Of a stretch of DNA of 43,526 nt, positions 36,643 to 43,526 are shown in pieces. The position numbers were made by a program, and so were the translations under genes. The stretch covers positions 1 to 43,526 of the forward strand of contig JAMPGZ010000021.1 of the NCBI GenBank assembly GCA_023663655.1, in the 5' to 3' direction. The notes below the pieces were generated by a model. That model did no database searches. It was not told the origin of the DNA and worked only from the letters and a program-made list of their open reading frames with translations. Each line of letters begins with the position of its first letter. The first letter of the stretch is position 1. This DNA comes from Lachnospiraceae bacterium (lineage in GTDB: Bacteria > Bacteroidota > Bacteroidia > Bacteroidales > Muribaculaceae).

Positions 36643-37847
36643 TTCTCCACGAGATAACCTGCTTCAGTAAGTTCCTTCTTGATTATCTCGATATGTTCAT
36701 GGTTGCGTGTCTCCATCACAATTCTCAATGTGCAGCTTGTGATGGGAGTATCCACGCTTATGCGTTCATGAGTTACAGAAATTATATTTCCGCCGAGTCT
36801 TCCTATCGTTTCACACACATTGGCTAGCACACCCGGTTTATCAGAGAGATCGATTGTGACAACATAGTTACGTCCGCTCTTGAGCAATCCGCGGTTTATG
36901 ACACGGCTCAAAATCGTCACGTCAATATTTCCACCCGAAACAAGACACACAGTCTTCTTTCCCTTGATCGGAACTTTATTGAACATCGCGGCAGCAACAG
37001 CCACGGCACCGGCGCCTTCAGCCACAAGTTTCTGCTGTTCCATCATCGCCAAAATAGCAGCCGATGTTTCATCATCGCTCACGGTAACTATTCCGTCGAC
37101 ATATCTGCGACAAAGGTCAAATGTATTGTCACCCGGCTCTTTTACCGCGATTCCGTCGGCAACGGTAGCAACATTGGGCAGACACTTTATCTCATTGCCG
37201 GCTATCGACTCAACCATGCTCGCGGCTCCGGCGGCTTGAACGCCGTACACCTTCACATCAGGACGTATTGATTTTATAGCGTATGCCACTCCTGAAATCA
37301 AGCCGCCACCGCCTACCGGGACGATAACCACGTCAACATCAGGCATTTCATCAAGAATCTCAAGTCCGATGGTTCCTTGTCCGGCAATCACAAGCGGATC
37401 ATTGAAAGGATGCACGAAAGTATATCCGCACTCATCCCTCATTTCAATAGCTTTCTTATATGCGTCGTCATACACACCCGGCACAAGGCACACTTCCGCT
37501 CCAAGCTTGCGTGTCGCCTCAACCTTAGATATAGGCGCGCCTTCAGGCAGGCATATTATAGCTTTGATTCCATTGGCACGTGCTCCGAGCGCAACACCTT
37601 GGGCATGATTTCCTGCTGAACACGCAATAACTCCGTGAGCCTTTTCCTCGTCGGACAACTGAGATATCTTATAGTAGGCACCTCTTAACTTAAACGAACC
37701 GGTGTGCTGGAGGCATTCCGGCTTCAGATATACGTCACTCTCGGGATTAATTTTCGGAGCGGCTATAAGCTCCGTATGTTTTACAACACCCTTCAGTACA
37801 TGAGCGGCACGATAGACATCGCTCAAAGACAATATTTCTTTCTGCAT
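36639..37847 (-). CDS. ilvA: Threonine ammonia-lyase (threonine deaminase)
   Basis: The PLP enzyme converts threonine to 2-oxobutanoate and ammonia, the first step of isoleucine synthesis. The 402-residue product has the PLP-lysine motif TGSFKLRGAY (Lys53), CSAGNHAQGVA, the glycine loop PVGGGGLISG and a C-terminal ACT domain (about 325-400, IDLSDKPGVLANVCETIGRLGG). With one ACT-like domain and 402 residues it resembles the short form, so feedback may differ from E. coli IlvA. It is first in the minus-strand block and divergent from pyrE. Confidence 0.93.
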   Translation of the reverse strand: MQKEILSLSDVYRAAHVLKGVVKHTELIAAPKINPESDVYLKPECLQHTGSFKLRGAYYKISQLSDEEKAHGVIACSAGNHAQGVALGARANGIKAIICLPEGAPISKVEATRKLGAEVCLVPGVYDDAYKKAIEMRDECGYTFVHPFNDPLVIAGQGTIGLEILDEMPDVDVVIVPVGGGGLISGVAYAIKSIRPDVKVYGVQAAGAASMVESIAGNEIKCLPNVATVADGIAVKEPGDNTFDLCRRYVDGIVTVSDDETSAAILAMMEQQKLVAEGAGAVAVAAAMFNKVPIKGKKTVCLVSGGNIDVTILSRVINRGLLKSGRNYVVTIDLSDKPGVLANVCETIGRLGGNIISVTHERISVDTPITSCTLRIVMETRNHEHIEIIKKELTEAGYLVEK

Positions 37848-37870
37848 AATAAATGATGCTTTTTATGGCA

Positions 37871-37909
37871 CAAATGTAAGAAATTTTATTCGGATTTTTC
37901 GTATCTTTG
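37871..37909. promoter_or_regulatory. Divergent -7 boxes of ilvA and pyrE
   Basis: TACATTTG on the minus strand (37878-37871) faces ilvA, and TATCTTTG on the plus strand (37902-37909) faces pyrE. Both fit TAnnTTTG; neither has a clear TTG at the usual spacing, and the two promoters share the 23 bp between them. Confidence 0.55.
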
Positions 37910-37937
37910 CACCAACAATTACCAATATCACACCAAG

Positions 37938-38585
37938 ATGAAAAAGTTAGAAAGTTTAGTTGCCGAGAAATTACTGAAAATTAGCGCGATAAAATTGCAG
38001 CCGGATATCCCCTTCGTATGGGCTTCAGGTTGGAACTCGCCAATTTACACCGACAACCGCAAGACATTATCTTATCCCGAATTGCGTTCATTCATCAAGG
38101 TTGAGCTTTGCCGTATCATTATGGAGAATTTCGACAAGCCCGATGCCATCGCCGGTGTTGCTACCGGAGCTATCGCACAAGGCGCGCTCGTAGCCGACAA
38201 TCTCGGACTTCCATACGTGTACGTGAGATCTACCCCGAAAGACCACGGATTGGAAAACCTCATTGAAGGAAATCTGAATCCCGGACAGAAAGTGGTAGTA
38301 ATCGAAGACCTCATTTCTACAGGCGGCAGCAGCTTGAAGGCAGTAGAGGCTATCCGCAACGCAGGCTGCGAAGTAATAGGAATGGTCGCTATATTCACCT
38401 ACGGATTCCCGGTCGCAGTAAAACGCTTCTCGGAAGCAGGCGTGAAACTTATCACCCTAAGCAATTACAACTCCATGCTTGAAGCTGCAGTAGAGAGCGA
38501 TTACATCAAGCAAAGCGACCTTGAAACCCTTAAGGAATGGCGTAAGGATCCCGCCAACTGGGCACCCAAAACCAATGCCGACTAA
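37938..38585 (+). CDS. pyrE: Orotate phosphoribosyltransferase
   Basis: PyrE joins orotate to PRPP to give OMP in pyrimidine synthesis. The 215-residue product has the PRPP-binding motif VVVIEDLISTGGSSLKAVEA (about 115-135), the catalytic loop region VRSTPKDHGLENLIEG, and the N-terminal PFVWASGWNSPIYTDNRKTLSYP. It is first in an operon with an SRPBCC-like protein, argH and a Rieske-like lipoprotein. The -7 box lies about 30 bp upstream. Confidence 0.95.
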   Translation: MKKLESLVAEKLLKISAIKLQPDIPFVWASGWNSPIYTDNRKTLSYPELRSFIKVELCRIIMENFDKPDAIAGVATGAIAQGALVADNLGLPYVYVRSTPKDHGLENLIEGNLNPGQKVVVIEDLISTGGSSLKAVEAIRNAGCEVIGMVAIFTYGFPVAVKRFSEAGVKLITLSNYNSMLEAAVESDYIKQSDLETLKEWRKDPANWAPKTNAD

Positions 38586-38632
38586 ACAGACCGGCATAAA
38601 CACTCCTTATTATAATATAAATAACCGTATTA

Positions 38633-39058
38633 ATGACTACATATTCAAGCAAGCCGGTCGAAATTCCGATGTCGGCAGCAGCGGCTTACGCCAAATTGTC
38701 GGATTTGTCGGCATTTCAGGAACGTATGGCATCTCTTCCCGAAGATTTAAAATCTAAAGTCGGTGACATCTCGTTCACTGCCGATACTATCTCTTTCAAC
38801 GGGACACCGATGGGAGCATTGGTGCTGAAGCTATCCGAAACCGTACCCGACAAGAGAGTGGCATTCACCGCTCAAGGCGCTCCTGTGCCCATTGTGATGT
38901 CAATCGAGCTCGAAGACAAGGGTGACGACAAGGCTGAAGCCATCTCATCCATCGACGTTGAAGTTCCGGCTATGCTTAAGCCCATGATCGGTCCGAAGCT
39001 GAAAGAAGCTGCCGAAAAAATGGGAGAAATGATTAAAAACCTTGTTTCGCTGAAATAA
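38633..39058 (+). CDS. SRPBCC/START-like small protein
   Basis: The 141-residue product has the shape of the SRPBCC (polyketide cyclase/START) fold: a beta strand with SSKPVEIPMSAAAAYAKLSDLSAFQERM, several strands (VGDISFTADTISFNGTPMG, KRVAFTAQGAPVPIVMSIELED), and a long C-terminal helix (MLKPMIGPKLKEAAEKMGEMIKNL). The fold binds hydrophobic ligands; no ligand is known for this one. It ends one base before the argH ATG, and follows pyrE by 47 bp. Its tie to pyrimidine or arginine synthesis is by position only. Confidence 0.8.
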   Translation: MTTYSSKPVEIPMSAAAAYAKLSDLSAFQERMASLPEDLKSKVGDISFTADTISFNGTPMGALVLKLSETVPDKRVAFTAQGAPVPIVMSIELEDKGDDKAEAISSIDVEVPAMLKPMIGPKLKEAAEKMGEMIKNLVSLK

Positions 39059-39059
39059 T

Positions 39060-40400
39060 ATGGCGACAAAGCTTTGGGAAAAATCCACCACTGTGGATCA
39101 TGATGTTGAGACCTATACTGTAGGACTTGACCGTGAAATGGATTTATATCTTGCCAAGTATGACGTGTTAGGTTCAATGGCTCACATCCGGATGCTCCAG
39201 TCAATAGGATTGCTTACGGCAGAAGAGCTTGACAAGTTGACTCACGGACTACGTGAAATTTATGCAACAATCGAAGCCGGGGATTTTGTCATTGAAGAAG
39301 GCATCGAGGATGTTCATTCCCAGGTAGAGCTCATGCTCACACGCCGACTTGGCGACATAGGCAAGAAAATCCACTCAGGACGCTCCAGAAATGATCAAGT
39401 GCTGGTCGACCTGAAGCTGTTCATAAGGTCGCGTATCGAAGATGTGACCGAGGCAATGACACGCTTGTTCAACACGCTGATTTATCAAAGCGAACGCTAC
39501 AAAGACGTGATAATCCCCGGCTATACGCATCTGCAGGTCGCAATGCCGTCATCGTTCGGATTATGGTTTGGAGCTTATGCCGAGTCATTGACCGATGATT
39601 TGACCGTATTAAAAGCCGCTTACGAAGTATCCAACCGCAATCCGCTCGGATCAGCTGCCGGATATGGCTCGTCATTTCCCCTTAACAGGACAATGACCAC
39701 ATCCTTGCTTGGGTTTGACAGCATGAACTATAATGTTGTCTATGCCCAGATGGGTCGCGGGAAAACAGAACGCATCGTTGCGCAAGCATTAGGATGCATC
39801 GCAGCCACAATAGGGAAATTGGCGTTTGATGCGTGTATGTTCAACTCTCAGAATTTCGGCTTCATCAAGCTGCCCGATGAATATACCACCGGGTCGTCGA
39901 TCATGCCCCACAAGAAGAACCCCGATGTATTCGAGCTCACACGTGCCAAGTGCAATAAACTGCAAGCCCTCCCCTACGAGATTACTCTCATCACCAATAA
40001 TCTGCCTTCGGGATATTTTCGTGACCTGCAATTAGTCAAAGAGAATTTCCTTCCGGCATTTGATTCCCTGATTTCAATAATCAATATGGTCGATGCGATG
40101 GTTTCACAAATCAAGGTGAATAAGGATGCAGCCCATGATGACCGCTACAAGCTGATGTATTCGGTGGAAGAGGTCAACAAACTTACACTTGAAGGGGTGC
40201 CATTCCGCGATGCATATAAAAAGGTGGGACTTGCCATCGAAGCCGGAGAGTTCACGCCTGACTATAATCTGAGCCACACACATGAAGGCTCGATAGGCAA
40301 TCTGTGCAACGACCGCATTAAGGCTCTTTATGAGAAGACTCTCGCAGAATTTGATTTCGAGACATATCACAACGCATTGTCAGCACTAATCAATTCATGA
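39060..40400 (+). CDS. argH: Argininosuccinate lyase
   Basis: ArgH splits argininosuccinate into arginine and fumarate, the last step of arginine synthesis. The 446-residue product has the fumarase-superfamily signature GSSIMPHKKNPD (about residues 280-291), DVHSQVELMLTRRLG and HSGRSRNDQ near the N-terminus, and PGYTHLQVAMPSS. It starts one base after the SRPBCC gene and overlaps the next ORF by the ATGA arrangement, so it is part of the pyrE operon. Its mixture with pyrE (both use carbamoyl phosphate-linked routes) suggests shared control. Confidence 0.94.
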   Translation: MATKLWEKSTTVDHDVETYTVGLDREMDLYLAKYDVLGSMAHIRMLQSIGLLTAEELDKLTHGLREIYATIEAGDFVIEEGIEDVHSQVELMLTRRLGDIGKKIHSGRSRNDQVLVDLKLFIRSRIEDVTEAMTRLFNTLIYQSERYKDVIIPGYTHLQVAMPSSFGLWFGAYAESLTDDLTVLKAAYEVSNRNPLGSAAGYGSSFPLNRTMTTSLLGFDSMNYNVVYAQMGRGKTERIVAQALGCIAATIGKLAFDACMFNSQNFGFIKLPDEYTTGSSIMPHKKNPDVFELTRAKCNKLQALPYEITLITNNLPSGYFRDLQLVKENFLPAFDSLISIINMVDAMVSQIKVNKDAAHDDRYKLMYSVEEVNKLTLEGVPFRDAYKKVGLAIEAGEFTPDYNLSHTHEGSIGNLCNDRIKALYEKTLAEFDFETYHNALSALINS

Positions 40401-40885
40401 GGACTCGATCAGCGCTTTTATCGGTCATAGTTTCCGGAATCTTAGCAACCGGATGCTCGGAAGTGGATGATGACCGCATTCCGGCAACACCGGTCAACAT
40501 CGATCTTGGCAATCAAGGTTATTGGGATTCATACGGTGTGCATGGATTGAGCCAGTACCGCTATTTCATCCTGCATCAGCAACCGGCAGGGTTTCCATGG
40601 AACGCCAATACCTATACCGGTTTTGGTGGCGTATTGCTTGTGACCGACATAGCCGGCTACCCGCTTGCATACGATCTGTCATGTCCGGTGGAAAGGAAAC
40701 AGACTGTCAGAATCCTTTATGACCCTGAAAATCTGAATGCACATTGCCCCACCTGCGGCTCGGTATATGACGTGAATGAACTTTACGGAAGCCCGATATC
40801 CGGACCCGCACATAGCAAAAAATATGGCTTGCGTCGCTATCATGTAGTTCCTGCCGCACTCGGCGGTTACACTATAGTATATTAA
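40397..40885 (+). CDS. Lipoprotein with a degenerate Rieske-like domain
   Basis: The 162-residue product has a lipoprotein signal with lipobox LATGC (Cys20). A Rieske-like beta domain follows (about 75-160). In place of the C-x-H and C-x2-H ligand pairs it has Cys96-Pro-Val98 and Cys117-Pro-Thr-Cys120, with the typical continuation GSVYDVNELYGSPISGPA. Both ligand histidines are thus missing (Val98, Cys120), leaving three cysteines. It could hold a different metal, form a disulfide, or be a binding-only fold. It overlaps argH (ATGA). Homologues of such short lipoproteins exist in Bacteroidetes to my knowledge, without known function. Confidence 0.7.
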   Translation: MRTRSALLSVIVSGILATGCSEVDDDRIPATPVNIDLGNQGYWDSYGVHGLSQYRYFILHQQPAGFPWNANTYTGFGGVLLVTDIAGYPLAYDLSCPVERKQTVRILYDPENLNAHCPTCGSVYDVNELYGSPISGPAHSKKYGLRRYHVVPAALGGYTIVY

Positions 40886-40930
40886 TAATTAACCATTTAC
40901 GAAATAATAGTTTTTATCGGCTGTCAAAAT

Positions 40931-40961
40931 TTGCAGATTCCGAAATATGTTACTAAATTTG
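40931..40961 (+). promoter_or_regulatory. tRNA-Leu promoter
   Basis: TTG 40931-40933, 20 bp, TAAATTTG 40954-40961, ending 15 bp before the tRNA. Confidence 0.8.
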
Positions 40962-40976
40962 CAGTGCCGAAAAGCT

Positions 40977-41060
40977 GCCTGAATGGTGGAATGGTAGACA
41001 CGAGGGACTTAAAATCCCTTGGCCATTACGGCTGTGAGGGTTCGAGTCCCTCTTCAGGTA
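40977..41060 (+). tRNA. tRNA-Leu (anticodon TAA)
   Basis: The 84-nt gene folds as a class II tRNA: acceptor GCCTGAA (40977-40983) with TTCAGGT (41053-41059, a G-U at the end), anticodon loop CTTAAAA within GGGA/TCCC, giving anticodon TAA for leucine codon UUA. A long variable arm (TTGGCCATTACGGCTG) and T-loop GGTTCGAGTCC are present. No CCA is encoded after the discriminator A. Confidence 0.95.
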
Positions 41061-41062
41061 CG

Positions 41063-41091
41063 AAAGGCTTCCTAATCAGGAAGCCTTTTTT
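41063..41091 (+). terminator. tRNA-Leu terminator
   Basis: An 11-bp perfect stem (41063-41073 with 41078-41088), 4-nt loop, T run to 41091, directly after the tRNA. Confidence 0.9.
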
Positions 41092-41126
41092 GTGCTTTAA
41101 AAGCAATGATACCCGGCAAAAATACT

Positions 41127-41711
41127 TTAATTGACAGAACGTGTCAGCATGCTTACGATTAACTCGCGATACTCCTTATGATTGGGCATACCACCTCCAA
41201 GTCCGCCAAGTCGAGGAAGCATCATTTTAAACTCATCACCATCGCTCATTACTAATTTGCAAACATACGCTCCAATCCAATTTTTCTTTGCTGAAAATTC
41301 CGCAATACTCTCCAATGGAATTACCGGAATTATATAACTTGCCGGAAGGGGCGACTCCAGAGACCGTGCATAGTCAAGATACTCTTTCATCATTTCCGGT
41401 TCAGTGATTCGAAAGCTTTCATAAGCCCATTTTTCTTCATTGCAAGGGACTACAAGAAGCCAATCTTGGGTAATCCCGATATAGGCATCAAAATCACAAA
41501 TTTTTGACTTTCTGATAAATAATATCGAATCTTCTGCTGTCGGCATAATGACATTATCGTCACTCAAGATAGCATTACGATAAATACGCGTGATTACCAC
41601 TTTCTTCATAATGCCATGTATGCCAGCTTGAAACTTCTGATTTAAAGGAAGCTCATTAATCAGCGGGACTAACTCATCCAGCATTCTTGTTTCACTGAAT
41701 ATTGACCCCAT
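41127..41711 (-). CDS. Conserved-looking hypothetical protein
   Basis: A 194-residue soluble protein without signal peptide or transmembrane segments. It has alternating strands and helices (KVVITRIYRNAIL, DSILFIRKSK, WLLVVPCNEEKWAYESF) and ends with the glycine-rich LGGLGGGMPNHKEYRELI. I do not recognise the family. It is the last gene after the tautomerase (13 bp) in the HxlR operon, so it may share its control. It has two cysteines near the middle and one in AYVCKLV. Confidence 0.7.
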   Translation of the reverse strand: MGSIFSETRMLDELVPLINELPLNQKFQAGIHGIMKKVVITRIYRNAILSDDNVIMPTAEDSILFIRKSKICDFDAYIGITQDWLLVVPCNEEKWAYESFRITEPEMMKEYLDYARSLESPLPASYIIPVIPLESIAEFSAKKNWIGAYVCKLVMSDGDEFKMMLPRLGGLGGGMPNHKEYRELIVSMLTRSVN

Positions 41712-41724
41712 CTTTATTATATTG

Positions 41725-41934
41725 CTATTCGTGACATGAATTAAATTCTCGTTTTATCTCATCAATTGATTTGCCACCGATGCCAAAATTTTCATCGGGA
41801 AGTTCCTTGATGGTTGCTGTAAAGAACTGCTCCGGAATGTGGGTTATCTCAGAGGCTGTAGCTGTGAGCCGTTCGATCAACTCTTTCTTTTGCTCTGCGG
41901 TGAGTTTTCCGCTTTCAATGGATATGTAAGGCAT
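41725..41934 (-). CDS. 4-oxalocrotonate tautomerase-family protein
   Basis: The 69-residue product is the size of a single tautomerase subunit. The catalytic N-terminal proline is right after Met (MPYISIESGKLTAEQKKELIERLT), and the FTATIKELPDENFGIGG segment follows the family. Such enzymes interconvert enol and keto forms of small unsaturated acids and act as trimers or hexamers. The gene lies 1 bp after the small membrane protein in the HxlR operon. Confidence 0.88.
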   Translation of the reverse strand: MPYISIESGKLTAEQKKELIERLTATASEITHIPEQFFTATIKELPDENFGIGGKSIDEIKREFNSCHE

Positions 41935-41935
41935 A

Positions 41936-42286
41936 TTATTTTCTTTTAAGATAATTCGTTATCAGCATAGCGACAACTCCGAGACACAGATATACTGCGG
42001 CATAGACGATAAACCACGGCTCATGAATATCAAAGAACAGCCATGTTCCGGCAAGAAACGCAACCGCAGATATGAGTGGCAAATTCCATAATGCTCTTAT
42101 GTTATGTCCTGCAACAACACCAAGAATTATAGAATATATAGGATTGACGACAAGGAACAACATCATGCACAAAGCCATCCCTGCACATTCTGATGCAAGT
42201 TTGGCTACTGCAAAAGGCAGTATTAACATAACGGCAAGGGTTATGCCTATCCATATTATAAGCTGTCTTTTATACGCTTTACTCAT
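41936..42286 (-). CDS. Small multi-pass membrane protein
   Basis: The 116-residue product is nearly all membrane: four hydrophobic helices (about 9-29, 36-58, 67-85, 90-110) with a basic C-terminus NYLKRK. No family is recognised. It overlaps the HxlR gene by 8 bp and is followed after 1 bp by the tautomerase gene, so it is co-translated with both. It could be a transporter-like or stress-related membrane protein; nothing in the sequence decides this. Confidence 0.75.
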   Translation of the reverse strand: MSKAYKRQLIIWIGITLAVMLILPFAVAKLASECAGMALCMMLFLVVNPIYSIILGVVAGHNIRALWNLPLISAVAFLAGTWLFFDIHEPWFIVYAAVYLCLGVVAMLITNYLKRK

Positions 42287-42629
42287 TATTCTTTCTATTT
42301 TTCATTATTTGGTCGAAATTTTCGTGTCCCCAATCAATCAGGATTTGAACGTGCGGGAGCAAAGTATGACCTAAGGCTGTGATTGAATATTCGACACGAG
42401 GCGGCACATCCGGATAAAGCTGACGCTCGATTATGCCGTCCATTGTGAGTTGCTTCAACACCTGTGACAGCACTTTCTCCGACACGGACGGAATATTGCG
42501 GTACAGTTCATTGAAACGCACCGGCTCGTTCTCGGAAATCTTCATGAGAACGACCAGCACCCATTTGTTTCCGAGCCATTCAAGCATCGGAGCCGCCTTG
42601 CAATATTCGTAGTCCAATTTTTTTGCCAT
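42279..42629 (-). CDS. HxlR-family transcriptional regulator
   Basis: The 116-residue product (from the ATG at 42629) has the HxlR winged helix-turn-helix: MLEWLGNKWVLVVLMKI, RFNELYRNIPSVSEKVLSQVLKQLTMDGIIERQ, VEYSITALGHTLLPHV. Cys10 sits just before the first helix (YEYCKAAP), the position of the redox-sensing cysteine in HypR/YodB-type members. A frame extension upstream to 42668 is unlikely, since MAKKLDYEYC is the usual start. It is divergent from the flavin reductase and first in a four-gene operon. Two direct repeats lie in the leader. Confidence 0.9.
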   Translation of the reverse strand: MAKKLDYEYCKAAPMLEWLGNKWVLVVLMKISENEPVRFNELYRNIPSVSEKVLSQVLKQLTMDGIIERQLYPDVPPRVEYSITALGHTLLPHVQILIDWGHENFDQIMKNRKNNE

Positions 42630-42665
42630 ACCGTGTTTGCTGAAACGGATTGATAATGAGTAAAA

Positions 42666-42700
42666 CAAACTTTTCGGTAAGGGGCAAACCTTTTGGTAAG
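42666..42700. promoter_or_regulatory. Two 16-bp direct repeats, candidate HxlR operator
   Basis: Copy 1 at 42666-42681 and copy 2 at 42685-42700 (caaacyttttyggtaag-type units) agree at 14 of 16 positions, with a 19-nt period. Copy 2 also contains a half-palindrome acc-tttt-ggt. They sit just upstream of the -33 box of the reductase promoter and within the leader of the regulator gene. Both positions would suit control by the adjacent HxlR protein. Confidence 0.6.
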
Positions 42701-42703
42701 TTG

Positions 42704-42734
42704 TTGTTTATACTCTGATTCTCACCTAATTTTG
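42704..42734 (+). promoter_or_regulatory. Flavin-reductase promoter
   Basis: TTG 42704-42706, 20 bp, TAATTTTG 42727-42734, about 80 bp before the start codon. Confidence 0.75.
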
Positions 42735-42739
42735 CACTA

Positions 42740-42768
42740 CAAAGTTAATAAAAATCGCCGAGATCCAA
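42740..42768 (-). promoter_or_regulatory. HxlR operon promoter
   Basis: On the minus strand, TTG (42768-42766), 18 bp, TAACTTTG (42747-42740). The predicted transcript starts inside the opposite promoter, so the two promoters overlap. Confidence 0.65.
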
Positions 42769-42814
42769 CTGAAGGATCAAACACAAAAGGTATAACGAAA
42801 CAAATAACGCTGTA

Positions 42815-43492
42815 ATGAAAATAGTAATCATAAATAGTAGCCCACGAAAGAATGGCAACACAGCCAAGCTCTGTGATGCCTTCCGCGAAGGAGTAGTGTC
42901 AACTGCCACAAACTCTGACATAACTACGATTTACTTAAACGGGCTTAATTTCAAAGGTTGTCAGAGTTGTTTTGCTTGCAAACTCAGAGGGAGCAATCAA
43001 TATGGCAAGTGCTCTCTAAATGACGACCTCACTCCTATACTTGAAGCTGTGAGTGCCGCAGATTGTATTGTTGTTGCCTCGCCTATATATCTTATGGACG
43101 TGAACAGCAATGCAAAGGCATTTCTTGAAAGACTCTGTTTCTCGTTAGGTTCATACGAGGCAGGGTATCGTTCTCTCGCAACGAAGGAGGTTGATGTCGT
43201 GACAATATACACAATGAATACAAAGAAGGAGTTTGCGCCTGTTAAAGCGATGGATAATGTGGATATATTCTTAGGTCATATCTTCTCAACACCACAACGA
43301 CTCTGTTCATACGACACATATCAATTCTCGGACTATTCCAAATATGTCATAGAAGTATTTGATGAAACTGAGAAAGCGAAACAGAGAGAAACGGAGTTTT
43401 CTAAAGATTTGCAAAAAGCCTATTCGTTGGGTGCCGATATAACTAAACACTTACTTGAAAAGCAACGATTAAAAATTATTGCTGTCCGATAA
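42815..43492 (+). CDS. NAD(P)H-dependent FMN reductase / flavodoxin-fold oxidoreductase
   Basis: The 225-residue product has the flavodoxin-like FMN phosphate loop SSPRKNGNTAKL (residues 8-19) and the segment ASPIYLMDVNSNAKAFLERL around 90-110. A CxxCxxC-type segment (GCQSCFACKLRGSNQYGKC, about 50-68) recalls iron-sulfur flavoproteins of the NADPH-dependent FMN reductase family, but its cluster binding is uncertain. It transfers electrons from NAD(P)H to quinones or other acceptors in relatives. It is divergent from the HxlR operon, a common pairing in which the regulator controls a reductase that detoxifies quinones or other electrophiles. Confidence 0.88.
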   Translation: MKIVIINSSPRKNGNTAKLCDAFREGVVSTATNSDITTIYLNGLNFKGCQSCFACKLRGSNQYGKCSLNDDLTPILEAVSAADCIVVASPIYLMDVNSNAKAFLERLCFSLGSYEAGYRSLATKEVDVVTIYTMNTKKEFAPVKAMDNVDIFLGHIFSTPQRLCSYDTYQFSDYSKYVIEVFDETEKAKQRETEFSKDLQKAYSLGADITKHLLEKQRLKIIAVR

Positions 43493-43501
43493 AACTCAAT
43501 A

Positions 43502-43526
43502 ATGGCAAAAACTAAAGTCTCGGCTG
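43502..43526 (+). CDS. Start of a further gene (cut by the window edge)
   Basis: ATG 43502 opens MAKTKVSA, 9 bp after the reductase stop codon, and runs off the window. Too short to assign; a co-transcribed partner of the reductase is likely. Confidence 0.4.

Overview
The window reads as chromosomal DNA of a member of the Bacteroidales, most likely Muribaculaceae-like (the family level is inference). Signs are the promoters of the Bacteroidetes type (TTG, about 20 bp, then TAnnTTTG, seen with exact 20-bp spacing at five loci), a type III glutamine synthetase, the DapL route to diaminopimelate, a SecA with a C-terminal SEC-C zinc motif, a DUF4105/Lnb protein, and a SusC-like plug protein. Most of it is compact core-genome sequence with many 1-8 nt gene overlaps.

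Layout. 1-753: a poorly coding edge with a cluster of six perfect short hairpins and one tiny possible ORF. 754-1840: an AT-rich hypothetical membrane protein on the minus strand, preceded by a structured leader holding a 37-codon upstream ORF whose stop overlaps the gene's start. 1841-3469: a plug-only TonB-receptor-like protein and fabI. 3561-19001 (minus strand): TM2 protein, PurF-like amidotransferase, gltD, gltB, glnA, dapL, dapF, clpC. This is a nitrogen-assimilation block next to the last steps of diaminopimelate synthesis. 19224-24541 (plus): gyrA with a TPR protein, then an M23 peptidase with a MerR-type regulator. 24625-30361 (minus): a twin-META lipoprotein, then a tightly overlapping operon of prolyl oligopeptidase, BamE-like lipoprotein, murB and a PhnP-like hydrolase. 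30431-37847 (minus): ilvA, lnb-like DUF4105, an alkaline-phosphatase-fold protein, secA. 37938-40885 (plus): pyrE, an SRPBCC-like protein, argH and a Rieske-like lipoprotein, then a tRNA-Leu(TAA). 41127-43492: a small stress-response-like module, an HxlR regulator operon divergent from a flavin reductase.

The strongest unusual signals are these. (1) The alkaline-phosphatase-fold protein between the Lnb homologue and SecA appears to have lost the nucleophile and most of the metal ligands, so it looks like a pseudoenzyme placed in a lipoprotein/secretion operon. (2) The leader at about 1395-1592 can form two mutually exclusive stems, one terminator-like, and carries a translationally coupled upstream ORF. 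(3) Between the HxlR regulator and the reductase there are two near-identical 16-bp direct repeats and two overlapping divergent promoters. (4) The Rieske-like lipoprotein lacks both ligand histidines. (5) A cluster of small hairpins lies at 202-452.
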